41,643 nt of DNA. It comes from Bacteroidales bacterium (GTDB lineage Bacteria; Bacteroidota; Bacteroidia; Bacteroidales; P3). Made by a program: the position numbers and the translations under genes. The notes beneath the pieces are model-generated. The model was given only the letters and a program-made list of their open reading frames with translations. It made no database searches and was not told the origin of the DNA. Location: the NCBI GenBank assembly GCA_024400665.1, contig JAKSML010000012.1, positions 1-41,643 of the forward strand, written 5' to 3'. The number at the start of each line of letters is the position of its first letter. Position 1 is the first letter of the stretch. This document shows positions 1 to 8,938 of this stretch, in pieces.

Positions 1-50
1 TGTTAATTACCAACACGTTATAGTTGAAAGCATTTCTTTCGACCACTCAT

Positions 51-240
51 GATTTGTAATCCGCATTAATCATTCAACTCTGTGGCGAGTTACTGCTTGG
101 AATAATGATATGATAAATGTTTATATTGTGGAAATTGTAGGAATTAGTGAATTGCGGATTGGAAATCCTAATAGTAGGAAGCATCGGATTGCAAATCCGA
201 TGCAACGGAAGATAATAACAACTCTGGCGAAGCGGGAAAA
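51..240. repeat. Palindromic repeat cluster, left copy group
   Basis: This stretch has no gene. It holds three members of a short palindrome family built on CGGATT-N3-AATCCG: a degenerate copy near 51-69, one at 154-170, and a perfect one at 181-203 with 10-bp arms (GCATCGGATT / AATCCGATGC) and a 3-nt loop. Related copies lie at 688-824. Each could fold as a hairpin in RNA or single-stranded DNA. No REP-associated transposase gene lies in the window, so the mode of spread is unknown. Confidence 0.7.
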
Positions 241-293
241 GTAGGCTCTCCGTCAAAGCCAGATGACAAAAATAATCAATTTTTAGAGCCTAC
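241..293. other. 9-bp inverted repeat upstream of small membrane gene
   Basis: GTAGGCTCT at 241-249 is the exact reverse complement of AGAGCCTAC at 285-293, with a 35-nt spacer. It ends 33 nt before the start codon of the 327-647 gene. It could be a leader hairpin or an element boundary. There is no T-run after it, so it is not a classic intrinsic terminator. Confidence 0.45.
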
Positions 294-326
294 CTGGGAT
301 AAACTTTTTCAGAGGAGTAATTAGTC

Positions 327-647
327 ATGAGGGATAAAGTCATAACTATTTTTTTAGTGTATTTTCCGATTTTTATTAAATATGTGTTGATATATTTTTT
401 TTGGTACATGCATACGTATATGAGCGAACGAATTACTATTAGTCTTTTTAACATTAGGACTGTTATCTCCACAATATCGAGCATTGTTGTTTTACACATC
501 CCAATTATGATAGTTTTTCTGCTGATTTCGTTGTTCATACCAACACTAATTTTTTTCAAGAATCGTCAAAGGCATTTTGCTATAGCAGTTATATGGTGGA
601 TATTATTTTATCTTTTCGATCCAGGTCTGAAGTGGTTTTTAGATTAG
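327..647 (+). CDS. Small hydrophobic membrane protein, unknown function
   Basis: The 106-residue product has three to four hydrophobic stretches (about residues 6-28, 45-72 and 83-104) separated by short basic loops, so it is probably an inner-membrane protein. I do not recognise a family. The start is supported by a good Shine-Dalgarno (AGAGGAG at 311-317, 9 nt before ATG). It is AT-rich compared with the rest of the window, and it sits alone between two clusters of covarying palindromes (51-240 and 688-824), which suggests a small acquired island. An overlapping reading frame on the other strand (290-559) is less convincing because it lacks a ribosome site. Confidence 0.55.
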   Translation: MRDKVITIFLVYFPIFIKYVLIYFFWYMHTYMSERITISLFNIRTVISTISSIVVLHIPIMIVFLLISLFIPTLIFFKNRQRHFAIAVIWWILFYLFDPGLKWFLD

Positions 648-687
648 ATTATTTCCGTCCTTGGGGATGTTCTGAGGGCGGGGCGCT

Positions 688-824
688 GTGTCGGATTTGC
701 AATCCGACACTGTGTAATATAAGGATTTGCAATCCGCATTAAATAATTCATTATAAATAATGTATGATATGTTTGCGGATTAAAAATCCTTATATTAGAC
801 AGGCTCGGATTATAAATCCGAGCC
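688..824. repeat. Palindromic repeat cluster, right copy group
   Basis: Two perfect hairpins with 10-bp arms and 3-nt loops lie at 688-710 (outer bases GTGT/ACAC) and 802-824 (outer bases GGCT/AGCC). Between them, 717-738 and 774-795 form a 22-bp inverted repeat with two mismatches. All share the CGGATT / AATCCG core seen at 154-203. The outer stem bases differ between copies but always pair, which is a sign of selection on the fold. The 648-1200 gap holds no convincing gene. Confidence 0.75.
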
Positions 825-883
825 AACGTGAATGTTTTATAGGTTTGAAAATAAACAATTTCTTCTCACTGAGCAAGCTCAGT

Positions 884-912
884 CTTGTGGGTTTGTGGTA
901 GCAAACTACAAG
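884..912. other. Hairpin in the intergenic region before the TonB gene
   Basis: CTTGT at 884-888 and GTTTG at 891-895 pair with CAAAC at 902-906 and ACAAG at 908-912 around a 6-nt loop. A smaller stem (ACTGAG / CTCAGT, 868-883) precedes it. There is no T-run. This may be the relic of another repeat element; I see no gene in 825-1170. Confidence 0.35.
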
Positions 913-1170
913 TAAAGAAGCATTAATGGAATCTACTATGATTGTCTCTTATTGCCTTAATGACCAATTGGGGATAGAAATTATTTTTGAGGAGGGATGT
1001 AAAAAATCGGGCATTTTTGCGACTAATATTGTAGAGAGGGCCGATGAGGGGGCGGGATTGCTGCGTGCGGATGTTTTTTTGTGTGAGAGGTAAGGCTCTA
1101 TTTTTGAAGATGATGAAGATTTGTTTTGCAGATATGGATAGAAAAAATCGCTCAATTGAGAAAAATGGTG

Positions 1171-1178
1171 TATCTTTG
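1171..1178 (+). promoter_or_regulatory. Bacteroidota -7 promoter element for the TonB gene
   Basis: TATCTTTG matches the Bacteroidota consensus TAnnTTTG and lies 22 nt before the ATG at 1201. I do not see a well-spaced -33 TTG, so the promoter call rests on the -7 box and its position. Confidence 0.55.
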
Positions 1179-1200
1179 CACTTTCAAACTGATATTATTA

Positions 1201-2036
1201 TGAAGCCAGGAAAGCGCATCTGTTCCCAGTTGAAAGAGATCCGGCGGTCGATAGCTGCCGAGAACGAGATTCCCTATCATGAGCACGAGTGCACTTATGA
1301 GGGGCCTTGTCGCGGCACCTGTCCCTATTGCGAGGCAGAGCTGCGCTATTTGGGCAGCCAGCTGCGCGAGCGTCTCCTCTCGGGCAAGGCGGCCACGGTG
1401 GCGGGCATAGCTGTGAGTCTTGCCTCGCTGACGGCATGCGGCTCGGCCGAGAGGCCAGATTCCGCAGGCAGTGGGGCTGATACGGTCACAATCAAGGCTG
1501 GAGATGTTTCTTCGCTGCCGCCCGACACTTTGGCAACACAAGGCTTGGTGCGAGAGCCTGCCGCAGAGGGGGAGAAGGCGGCTGTGCGCTACGAACTTCC
1601 CATAGCGGGTGAGGATATCTGTGTGGGAGAGCTTGCTGTGGAGGATTGCTTAGCGGGTGTCAAAGATGAGGATTATGCGGAGGGCGATGTTGGCGGGGTT
1701 GATGATGAGATTGTGGCTATTGTAAGTGAGGAGCCTGAGTTTCCTGGGGGATTTGATTCTTTGATGGCTTATCTTCAGCAGCATGTCCGTTATCCGCAGG
1801 AGGCTCGTGAGCAGGGTGTTTCGGGCAAGGTGTATGTCACTTTTGTGGTTGAGACGGATGGCAGGGTGAGCAATGTCAGGCTTCTCCGCGATATAGGCGG
1901 GGGCTGCGGGCAGGAGGCTGTGCGTGTGGTGAAGGGCATGCCTAAATGGAAGCCGGGCAGGGCGTCGGATGGCAGGGTTGTGCGTACTCCGTTCAATCTG
2001 CCTATCCAGTTTAGTTTGGAGAATGAGGCGGAATAG
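1201..2036 (+). CDS. Energy transducer TonB-like protein with cysteine-rich N-terminus
   Basis: The last ~90 residues form a TonB C-terminal domain (FPGGFDSLMAYLQQHVRYP, then GKVYVTFVVETDGRVSNV and a final VRTPFNLPIQF), the part of TonB that touches the plug of outer-membrane receptors. The N-terminal ~60 residues are soluble and have four cysteines (HECTYEGPCRGTCPYCEAE), which could bind a metal. A hydrophobic stretch near residues 65-80 (ATVAGIAVSLASLTACG) would anchor it in the inner membrane, followed by an acidic linker of about 110 residues. The frame is open further upstream to 1044, but the start at 1201 is preferred because the promoter box lies between the two and the conserved domain begins here. 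It may serve the receptor at 8926-11415. Confidence 0.8.
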
Positions 2037-2200
2037 GGATATAAGCGATTGGATGTGGTAGCGTGGGAGATGTGATAGTGTGGGATAGGTGTGATAGAGG
2101 GATAGCGTGGATGGAATGGATGATTTCTAATTAGAACTTGCCGGCCGGATGAGCGTATGAGCGGCCGTGAAGGGATTGAAATATTTGCTTAAGGGTGTGA

Positions 2201-5200
2201 CTATCGGACGAGGGTGATGGTGCCGTTGTGGGAGAGTATGTCTCCCTCAGCGGTGCGGTATTGGATGCGGTAGGTGTAGGCTTCCTGCTTGCAGGGTGTG
2301 CCGTTGTAGGTGCCGTCCCAGGGTTCGTTGATGTCTGCGGAATGGAAGATGAGGCTGCCTCGGCGGTCGAAGATCCATATCTCGTATTCGGTGATGCCGA
2401 AGCCGATGGGCTGGAAGCGGTTGTTGTCATGCTGCGCAGGGGTGAAGATGTTGGGTATGAAGAGGCTGTGCCGCTTGACGGGGATGGTCTCGGAGGTGGT
2501 GTCTTGGCATGAGTTGTTGTAGGCTATCAGTGTCAGGAGGATGCTGTCGGGCATGGCGGGGAGGTCAATGTGCAGCACGGGGCTTTCATCGGCTTGTAGA
2601 ACTTCGTCGACGAGCCAGAATCTCCCGTCGGCGTTGATGCTGAAGTCTTCGGCGGTCAGTTCTTGGCAGCTGTTGGAGATGTAGGGGGGTGTGACTCTCA
2701 TGCGGGCAGCGATGTCTTGCACGGGTGGGAGGAGGAGGGTGTCGGTGTTGGAGCAGTGAAAGCTGTCGAGGGTCTCATAGCGGAGGAAGTAGGTGGACTG
2801 GATGTGCGGCTTGATGCAGAGGATGCGGTTGCCGAGGCTGTCCTGGCTGAAATAGGGCTCGGGTGCGTTGGCGGGGTCGGAGGTCCAGCTGTAGGCGAAG
2901 GTGTCGGGGAGGTGCATGTAGTAGTAGGCTTCGCCCACGCAGGTGTGAAAGATGGTGTAGTCTATCTGTGGCTTGTCGAGGACGGTGAGGCTAAGAGCGC
3001 GGACGGAGTCGCAGCCGTTGTTGCTGGCAAGGGTGACGGTGGTGTAGGTGCCAGCAGTGTCGCAGGTAAGGCCTCGCCAGGTGATGCTTTCGCCGTGGCA
3101 GATGGTGTCGAACGCGTCCTCCGAATGGGGGTAGTAGGTGTGGAGGTGCAGCGTATGGTGTTTGCAGTTATCTTCTATGGTGTAGGTGCCGCTATCGGTA
3201 ATCCATGTGTCATAGAATTGGTAGCCTTGTCCGTGGCAGATGGTGTCGTAGATGACATCTTCAGTCTTCTCTACGCGAAAGGTACGCTGCACAGAATCGG
3301 AGCATTCTCCGTTGGCAAGCATGGCGATGAGGGTCACGGAGTGGTCGCCAACGTCGAAGTAGTGTATGGGGTTTGTTTGGGTCGAGGTAGTGCCGTCGTC
3401 GAAACGCCAGAGGTAATTCTCGCAAGGGTGGGTGGTGAGGTTGGAGCGAGCGGCATCGCGTGCGATAATGCTGCGGTTGTTGAAGCGCATCCTCCTTCCG
3501 CAGTCGTCCATCTGCTCAATATCGAACTGCGCTACGGGGTATTTAGGACCAAAGTAGGAAGAGAGGGTGAAGCCGCATTCTGTGCTGTCGGGACCAAAGC
3601 GGAGGTCGCATTTGTAGGTGGCGGGCTGGTAGGCGGTGAAGGTTCTCGCATGGGATAGGGTGGAGGTGTCCTCGGCAGTGTACCAGCGATAGCGGAAGCC
3701 CTGTGGGGCGGTGAAGGTGGCGGAGTCGAGGCCGTCGCAGTCGGTGCTGGTGAGGTATTTGTTATATGTGGACAGGACGAAATAGCCGTAGCCGAAGTGC
3801 ATGCCGCCTCTGCAGTCACAATTGCTCATCTTCACTTTGATGGTCTGGTTATGGAGAGGGGTGAGGTCCAGTCCTACGGCATCCCAATCGTGCCAGACGA
3901 TGTTATGGTCCTGTACACGGTTCCATCCGGAGAGGTCGCCAGCAACGAAGTTCCTGTGGTAGCAAGGATTGATATCGTTGTCGTTGCTGTCGCAGATGTT
4001 GATTTCGAAGCGGGGCTGAGCATCGGGACCGTGGTTGGGGTCTTCTTCGACGATGGCGTAGCGTAGGACGAGGATGTTGAAGTCCAGCGTATCGACTTTG
4101 ATGTTGTAGATGATTTCTTCTTGTTGCGCGTTGGTAAGGTCGTTACCGAGACGGACGGAATAGCAGCAGTCTGTGGGCACGATTTGCAGCTGGTTGTTGG
4201 TGTATGGGTCGCGGGAGCCTTGTTGGGTGCAGACGGTGTGGCGTGAGTTTCTGTTGTTGGGACCGAAGTCAACGATTTGCTGGACGCGGGAGGGTTCGGA
4301 TGCGCTGCCTGTCCAGCACGTTACGTCAGGGATGTAGAGGTTCTGGTACGCTATCTGGTTATGCTCCTGTCGTAGGCATGGAGTTGTGAATCTGGTCCAG
4401 GAGGAGGTGCTGGTGCTGCCATTGGTGCAGGTGGTGATGACGGAGGCTGTGTATTGGGTCTCAGGGGTGAGACCTTCGACGACGACGATGGAGTCCATGG
4501 TCTGTTGCGTCACCATGGGCAACGAAGAGCTATTCTCCGTGAGGGAGAACTGGTAGTAGCAGTCTGTTGGGTGAGTTTTCCACACGAACTCCGCTGAGGT
4601 TGAGGTGAGGTGGCGGACATAGACATGCGTAGGTTTGGCGCAGAGGGGCTGGCTTGTGGGTGTGAAACGGTAGTAGTGGTACTGCCCAGGCCAAAGATTG
4701 CTCCAATAGCTACCAGGGCTGTTCATAACAGATCCATTTTCAATATTTACTACAATACAGTGCTCAATATCGAGGGCCATGCCGATTTGGCTCCACCGAG
4801 CGGTGTCGATGTTGGATAGATAGACCATCGTCACACTGCCGTTTGCTTCGCGTAGGTGGACTTGGAATTTGCAGTCAGAGGGAACGGTGACATCGGTGTC
4901 GGATGATAGCAGAAATTCGCATACAAGGGTTCTATTGCCAGCCGACCCCGATATTTGGTAGCGGGCGTAGCTGTCGTTGGCCACTAGGAGGCTCATGCCG
5001 TATGGCATGATTGTGGGCGGGCATATCAGTGTGTGAGGTGAAGAGAATGGCATTGAGAAGCCGTTGAAGAGTGTCCTGTAGATGTTGTCGAAGCGTATGG
5101 CCCCCTGCTTGTTGATGGAAATGCGTCGGTAAGAGTTGCCGAAGAAGTAAAACTCAAACCCCATGTCGAAGATAGGCGTGGTGAAATCTTCGACGGTCTC

Positions 5201-5323
5201 GTAGTCGGTCAGGGTAATCCATTCTGCTGCGGACTCGCCCGATTCAAAACGATAGCCGTGCAGCTCTTGTGCATGGAGGTTGATGCAGAGCAACAGGAAT
5301 AGGGGAAGGAATAACTTTTTCAT
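2201..5323 (-). CDS. Large secreted protein with FN3, PKD and T9SS type B C-terminal domain
   Basis: The 1040-residue product starts with a clear signal peptide (MKKLFLPLFLLLCINLHAQ). An N-terminal beta-rich region is followed by a fibronectin type III-like segment around residues 230-315, a PKD-like domain around 640-690 (YLWRFDDGTTSTQTNPIHYF), repeated CHGxxYxF / ICHGESITW adhesin-like modules around 690-780, and a final 85 residues (FIPNIFTPAQHDNNRFQP...EIWIFDRRGSLIF...WDGTYNG) typical of the gliding-motility-associated CHU_C tail, a type B sorting signal for the type IX secretion system. It is therefore expected on the cell surface or outside the cell. No catalytic motif is visible, so adhesion or scaffold is an inference. 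It stands 159 nt downstream of the flavoprotein gene. Confidence 0.85.
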   Translation of the reverse strand: MKKLFLPLFLLLCINLHAQELHGYRFESGESAAEWITLTDYETVEDFTTPIFDMGFEFYFFGNSYRRISINKQGAIRFDNIYRTLFNGFSMPFSSPHTLICPPTIMPYGMSLLVANDSYARYQISGSAGNRTLVCEFLLSSDTDVTVPSDCKFQVHLREANGSVTMVYLSNIDTARWSQIGMALDIEHCIVVNIENGSVMNSPGSYWSNLWPGQYHYYRFTPTSQPLCAKPTHVYVRHLTSTSAEFVWKTHPTDCYYQFSLTENSSSLPMVTQQTMDSIVVVEGLTPETQYTASVITTCTNGSTSTSSWTRFTTPCLRQEHNQIAYQNLYIPDVTCWTGSASEPSRVQQIVDFGPNNRNSRHTVCTQQGSRDPYTNNQLQIVPTDCCYSVRLGNDLTNAQQEEIIYNIKVDTLDFNILVLRYAIVEEDPNHGPDAQPRFEINICDSNDNDINPCYHRNFVAGDLSGWNRVQDHNIVWHDWDAVGLDLTPLHNQTIKVKMSNCDCRGGMHFGYGYFVLSTYNKYLTSTDCDGLDSATFTAPQGFRYRWYTAEDTSTLSHARTFTAYQPATYKCDLRFGPDSTECGFTLSSYFGPKYPVAQFDIEQMDDCGRRMRFNNRSIIARDAARSNLTTHPCENYLWRFDDGTTSTQTNPIHYFDVGDHSVTLIAMLANGECSDSVQRTFRVEKTEDVIYDTICHGQGYQFYDTWITDSGTYTIEDNCKHHTLHLHTYYPHSEDAFDTICHGESITWRGLTCDTAGTYTTVTLASNNGCDSVRALSLTVLDKPQIDYTIFHTCVGEAYYYMHLPDTFAYSWTSDPANAPEPYFSQDSLGNRILCIKPHIQSTYFLRYETLDSFHCSNTDTLLLPPVQDIAARMRVTPPYISNSCQELTAEDFSINADGRFWLVDEVLQADESPVLHIDLPAMPDSILLTLIAYNNSCQDTTSETIPVKRHSLFIPNIFTPAQHDNNRFQPIGFGITEYEIWIFDRRGSLIFHSADINEPWDGTYNGTPCKQEAYTYRIQYRTAEGDILSHNGTITLVR

Positions 5324-5482
5324 CTTGCGGCTTATGAGAATTGTGAGATGTGAGAGTCGTCGTGAGACATTTTATATTTTGCTAAATGAATATAGATTTT
5401 TGGTTAGAAGATCTGAAGATTCGAATGGCTCTCAAGCCTTCCAATCTCCAAATCTCCTAACCTTCCAATCTATTTTATGCCC

Positions 5483-8400
5483 TTACTTGAAGGCGTTCTC
5501 GGAGAGTCCTTTGCCGTTGATGCGGAGGTCGTCCATGTAGGAGGGCACTTCGCGGCCGAGGTACTTATCGACATAGAGTTTGGCGAGGTACTGGCCGAGC
5601 ATGAAACCGTGGCCGCGGAGGCCTGTGCAGAGTCCTACTTCGGGGTCGATGATGTAGCGTGGCTCGGTGTAGCGGCCTGCCCATACGGCGAGGAATCCGA
5701 CTTCGCGGAGGTTGGGGATCCATTCGGCGAAGACTTCGGAGACGATTTCGAGGAACTCGCGTGAGTTGTACTTGATGTTTTGTCGTGCTTCGTAGCTGTC
5801 GCAGTCGGGGGAGGCACAGCCGATGATCTGGCCGGTGTGGCCCCATTGCTGACCATAGACGGCGGAGAAGCCTTTGTAGTGGCGGCGGTCGATGATCATG
5901 TCGAGGGGGCCTCCGTTGGGTCCCATCATGGGGAGGCGGCGTGTGATGAAGGCTTGGTGCTTGACGGGGTAGAGGCTGATGTCGAGGTCGAGTTGGTCGA
6001 TGAATTTTTCGGCGCCCCAGCCCATGGCGTTGACGAAGTGGTCGCAGGTGTATTCGATGTATTGTCCTTCGTGGTTGCGGACGAGTGCGACGTAGTGGCC
6101 GCCTACTTTTTGGATGTGGAGGAGTTCGCAGTCTTCGTAGTAGCGGCCGCCGCATTGGGTGCCGATGGCGCGGATGTGGTCGATGACGCGGCCGGGTGTG
6201 GCCTGCCAGCAATCGCGTGTGATGAGGGCGTGGGAGTAGGTGTCGCGCGAGTCGTCCCAGAGGGGTGAGATTTCGCGTTTGAAGTCTTTGCGGTCGATCA
6301 TGTAGGCGTCGCTCCACGCGCGGGAGGCGTCGAGTGAGCGGTAGGTGGCGTCGTCGTGGACGAGGTTGACGTAGTGTGTGAGGCGGTAGTTGATGTTGGT
6401 CTGCTTCTGCATCTCCTTGAATATCTCGTGGTTGTGGACGGCGATGTCGGCGATGTCGGGGTTGGAGAAGGCTGGGCGTCCGCCGCCGATGCAGCGCCAG
6501 GAGGCTCCGCGGGCGTAGTTGATCATGACAGGGTGTTTGCCTGCTTCGGCGAAGTAGCGGAAGAGTGCGCTGCCGGCGATGCCGCCGCCGGCGATGAGGA
6601 CTTCGATGCTTTCGCGCCGCACGTCGTTCATCTTGGGGAAGACGAAGACTTCGTGGGCGCGAGGGTTGTAGAGGTCGCCGAGGGTGACTTGGTTGGAGAG
6701 GGGTGCGCGTGGGGTGGCGTCGCCGACGAGTTCGATGCCGTAGGAGCGGAGGATTTGGCGGGCGCGGGGTATGCAGCGTTTGCCGCGGCAGGGGCCCATC
6801 CCGAGGCGGGTGATGTGTTTGAGTTCATCGACTGAGATGGTTTTGCGGTCGCCGATGACTTCGAGGACGTGTTCGAGGCTGATGTCTTCGCAGTGGCAGA
6901 CGTAGGCTTCGCCAGCTTCGGCGTCGGCTTCGCTGAGCGGTTTCATCTGTAGCGGTTCGGGGTAGTTTTCTTTGATGATAAAGCCTTTGATATCGGGGTA
7001 TTGTATGCCTTCGTAGGTGGTTGTGACTTTTACGCGGGCGAGGTTGGTCTTGTTGGGTTTGCGGATGATTTTCTCGATGATGCCTTCGCCCACTTTGGTG
7101 CCGTTGTTGTCGATGAGGAATACTTGTGCGCCTTCGGCGGCTTCGTATTCGATGGGCAGGAAGCAGAGTTCTTTGGCGAGGTCGTAGCCGAAGATGGCGA
7201 GGCCGGGGCAGGAGGTGACGCACTGCATGCAGCCGATGCATTTGTCGTAATCGACCGTGGGGGTTGAGGAGGTGGTGGGCTTGGTGATGGCGCCTTGGGG
7301 GCAGGAGAAGGAGCAGGGGTTGCAGGCGAAGCCGTAGAGGCAGTCGGTCTGCACGAAGGGGCGCAGTTTCATGCGTTCCGGTGTGGGGAGGTTGGGTTTT
7401 TCGAGCAGGCGCAGGGGGCGCTGCTGGGAGTCGATGTATTGGCGGGAGATTTCAAGGTATTCGTCGTAGTTGTAGCGTATGCCGAGGGCTTGAGCCACTT
7501 CGTAGGCGGCTTGGCGGCCGCGGAGCACGGCGCTGGTGCCTTCGCCGATGCGGATGGCGTCGCCTACGCCGTAGGTGTTGTGGCCGAAGACTTCGCGGCC
7601 TTTGATGAGGAGCTGGTTGTCGGGGATGAGGCCGGTGCAGATGTTGATGATGTCGATGTCGTCGATAACTTGTTCGGTGCCGGATATGGGTTTGAAGTTC
7701 TCGCATTTGGCGATGACGGCGCCGACGATGCCGGTGCGGTCGGCATTGGGGATGGCGCGGAGGAGGGTGTAGCCTGTCATGATGGGGATGCCGAGGCGGC
7801 GGAGGCGGTTGGCCTGTACGGGGAAGCCGCCCTCGCGGGGCATGGCCTCGATGATGGCGCGGATATGAGCGCCGGCCTGCATGCCTTGGTATGAGGTGAG
7901 GTAGCCGATGTTGCCTGCCCCAACGGTGAGGACCCGTTTGCCGAGGAGGGTGTGTTCTTGGTTCATCATTTTTTGGAACACGGCGGCGGTATATACGCCT
8001 GGGACGTCGTCGTTTTCAAAGGTGGGCATGAAGGGCACGGCTCCTGTGGCGACGACGAGGTGTTCGGCGTCGATATAGGAGATGTCGCCGTTTTCGATGT
8101 TTTTGATGGCTACGCGTCGTCCTTCGAGGAGGTCCCAGACGGTGTTGTTGAGGAGGATGCCTTGGTGGTTGTCGCCTGCGAGGGTGCGTGCGATGTCGAA
8201 GCCGCGCATGCCGCCGAAGCGTCGTTCTTTTTCGAAGAAGAAGAATTGGTGGGTCTGCATGTTGAACTGGCCGCCGATGCGGGCGTTGTTGTCGATGACG
8301 ATGTTGTCGATGCCGAAGGTGTTGAGTTGTTCGCGGCAGGCGAGGCCGGCGGGGCCGGCGCCGATGATGGCGACCTGGGTTTTATAGACTTTGACTTCGC

Positions 8401-8725
8401 GGGGTTTCTGCGGCACGACGTCGGGGATTTCGTTGACGGAGGATTCGATGTGGTGGACTTCGCGGACGTTATCGACGAGTGTGATGCAGATGCGTCGCAC
8501 TTGACCGTCAACCATCATCTCGCAGGCGCCGCATTTGCCTATGCCGCAGTTGAGGCTGCGGTTGCGTCCGTTGATGCTGTGGCTGTGGACGGGGAAGCCT
8601 GCTTGGTGGAGTGCGGCGGCGATGGTGTAGCCTTTGCGGCCTTGGACTTTTTGTCCGTCATAGATGAATTCTACAATCTCACTTTGCGGAATGTCGAGGA
8701 TTGGATGTTGGTCGATTTTGAACAT
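5483..8725 (-). CDS. Fused multi-domain iron-sulfur flavoprotein dehydrogenase
   Basis: This 1080-residue enzyme joins parts that are usually separate subunits. Residues 15-85 hold a [2Fe-2S] ferredoxin-like domain (C60, C65, C68, C80). Residues 115-450 form an FAD/NAD(P) disulfide-reductase-like domain (GAGPAG at 122-127). Two 4Fe-4S clusters follow (C462/468/471/475 and C496/499/502/506), then a BFD-like [2Fe-2S] domain (C610, C612, C646, C651), and a D-amino-acid-oxidase-type FAD domain (GGGIAG at 713-718) to the end. The layout matches the alpha, gamma and beta chains of dye-linked L-proline, opine or sarcosine-type dehydrogenases fused in one chain. A cytoplasmic amine or imino acid oxidation passing electrons to an acceptor is inferred; the substrate cannot be read from sequence. 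It has its own promoter and no clear operon partner. Confidence 0.85.
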   Translation of the reverse strand: MFKIDQHPILDIPQSEIVEFIYDGQKVQGRKGYTIAAALHQAGFPVHSHSINGRNRSLNCGIGKCGACEMMVDGQVRRICITLVDNVREVHHIESSVNEIPDVVPQKPREVKVYKTQVAIIGAGPAGLACREQLNTFGIDNIVIDNNARIGGQFNMQTHQFFFFEKERRFGGMRGFDIARTLAGDNHQGILLNNTVWDLLEGRRVAIKNIENGDISYIDAEHLVVATGAVPFMPTFENDDVPGVYTAAVFQKMMNQEHTLLGKRVLTVGAGNIGYLTSYQGMQAGAHIRAIIEAMPREGGFPVQANRLRRLGIPIMTGYTLLRAIPNADRTGIVGAVIAKCENFKPISGTEQVIDDIDIINICTGLIPDNQLLIKGREVFGHNTYGVGDAIRIGEGTSAVLRGRQAAYEVAQALGIRYNYDEYLEISRQYIDSQQRPLRLLEKPNLPTPERMKLRPFVQTDCLYGFACNPCSFSCPQGAITKPTTSSTPTVDYDKCIGCMQCVTSCPGLAIFGYDLAKELCFLPIEYEAAEGAQVFLIDNNGTKVGEGIIEKIIRKPNKTNLARVKVTTTYEGIQYPDIKGFIIKENYPEPLQMKPLSEADAEAGEAYVCHCEDISLEHVLEVIGDRKTISVDELKHITRLGMGPCRGKRCIPRARQILRSYGIELVGDATPRAPLSNQVTLGDLYNPRAHEVFVFPKMNDVRRESIEVLIAGGGIAGSALFRYFAEAGKHPVMINYARGASWRCIGGGRPAFSNPDIADIAVHNHEIFKEMQKQTNINYRLTHYVNLVHDDATYRSLDASRAWSDAYMIDRKDFKREISPLWDDSRDTYSHALITRDCWQATPGRVIDHIRAIGTQCGGRYYEDCELLHIQKVGGHYVALVRNHEGQYIEYTCDHFVNAMGWGAEKFIDQLDLDISLYPVKHQAFITRRLPMMGPNGGPLDMIIDRRHYKGFSAVYGQQWGHTGQIIGCASPDCDSYEARQNIKYNSREFLEIVSEVFAEWIPNLREVGFLAVWAGRYTEPRYIIDPEVGLCTGLRGHGFMLGQYLAKLYVDKYLGREVPSYMDDLRINGKGLSENAFK

Positions 8726-8780
8726 AGTGCTGTGATTTTTAATTAGATGAAGTTTTTGTTGGGTGGTGTTAATTTTAGGG

Positions 8781-8812
8781 CAAAGTTACAAAGTTTTTTT
8801 TAATTGTGCAAA
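8781..8812 (-). promoter_or_regulatory. Promoter of the flavoprotein gene
   Basis: Read on the minus strand, TAACTTTG (8788-8781) is a -7 element and TTTG (8812-8809) a -33 element, with a 20-bp spacer. This fits the Bacteroidota sigma factor consensus well and predicts a leader of about 50 nt before the ATG at 8725. Confidence 0.75.
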
Positions 8813-8837
8813 TTTTTAACATTTGGGAGGGTGTGTG

Positions 8838-8938
8838 ATAAAGAATTAATGAATAAAGAATAAAAAGTGAGCTGCCGCTGGGCGGCTTCCGCCCCATTTT
8901 TTATTCCTTTATTCTTCATTCTCCATTAATCATTCGTT
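8838..8938. repeat. Family B hairpin after the TonB-dependent receptor
   Basis: Arms of the GAATAAAGAATAAAAAG / TTTTTATTCCTTTATTC type flank a GC-rich centre (CTGCCGCTGGGCGGCTTCCGCC). It follows the stop of the receptor gene on the minus strand and provides that stop codon. It is probably able to end transcription in both directions, because each arm is followed by A/T runs. Confidence 0.7.

Noticed and set aside
290-559. Minus-strand frame opposite the 106-residue membrane gene
   Set aside because: No ribosome site; the plus-strand gene has a good one and clear membrane helices.
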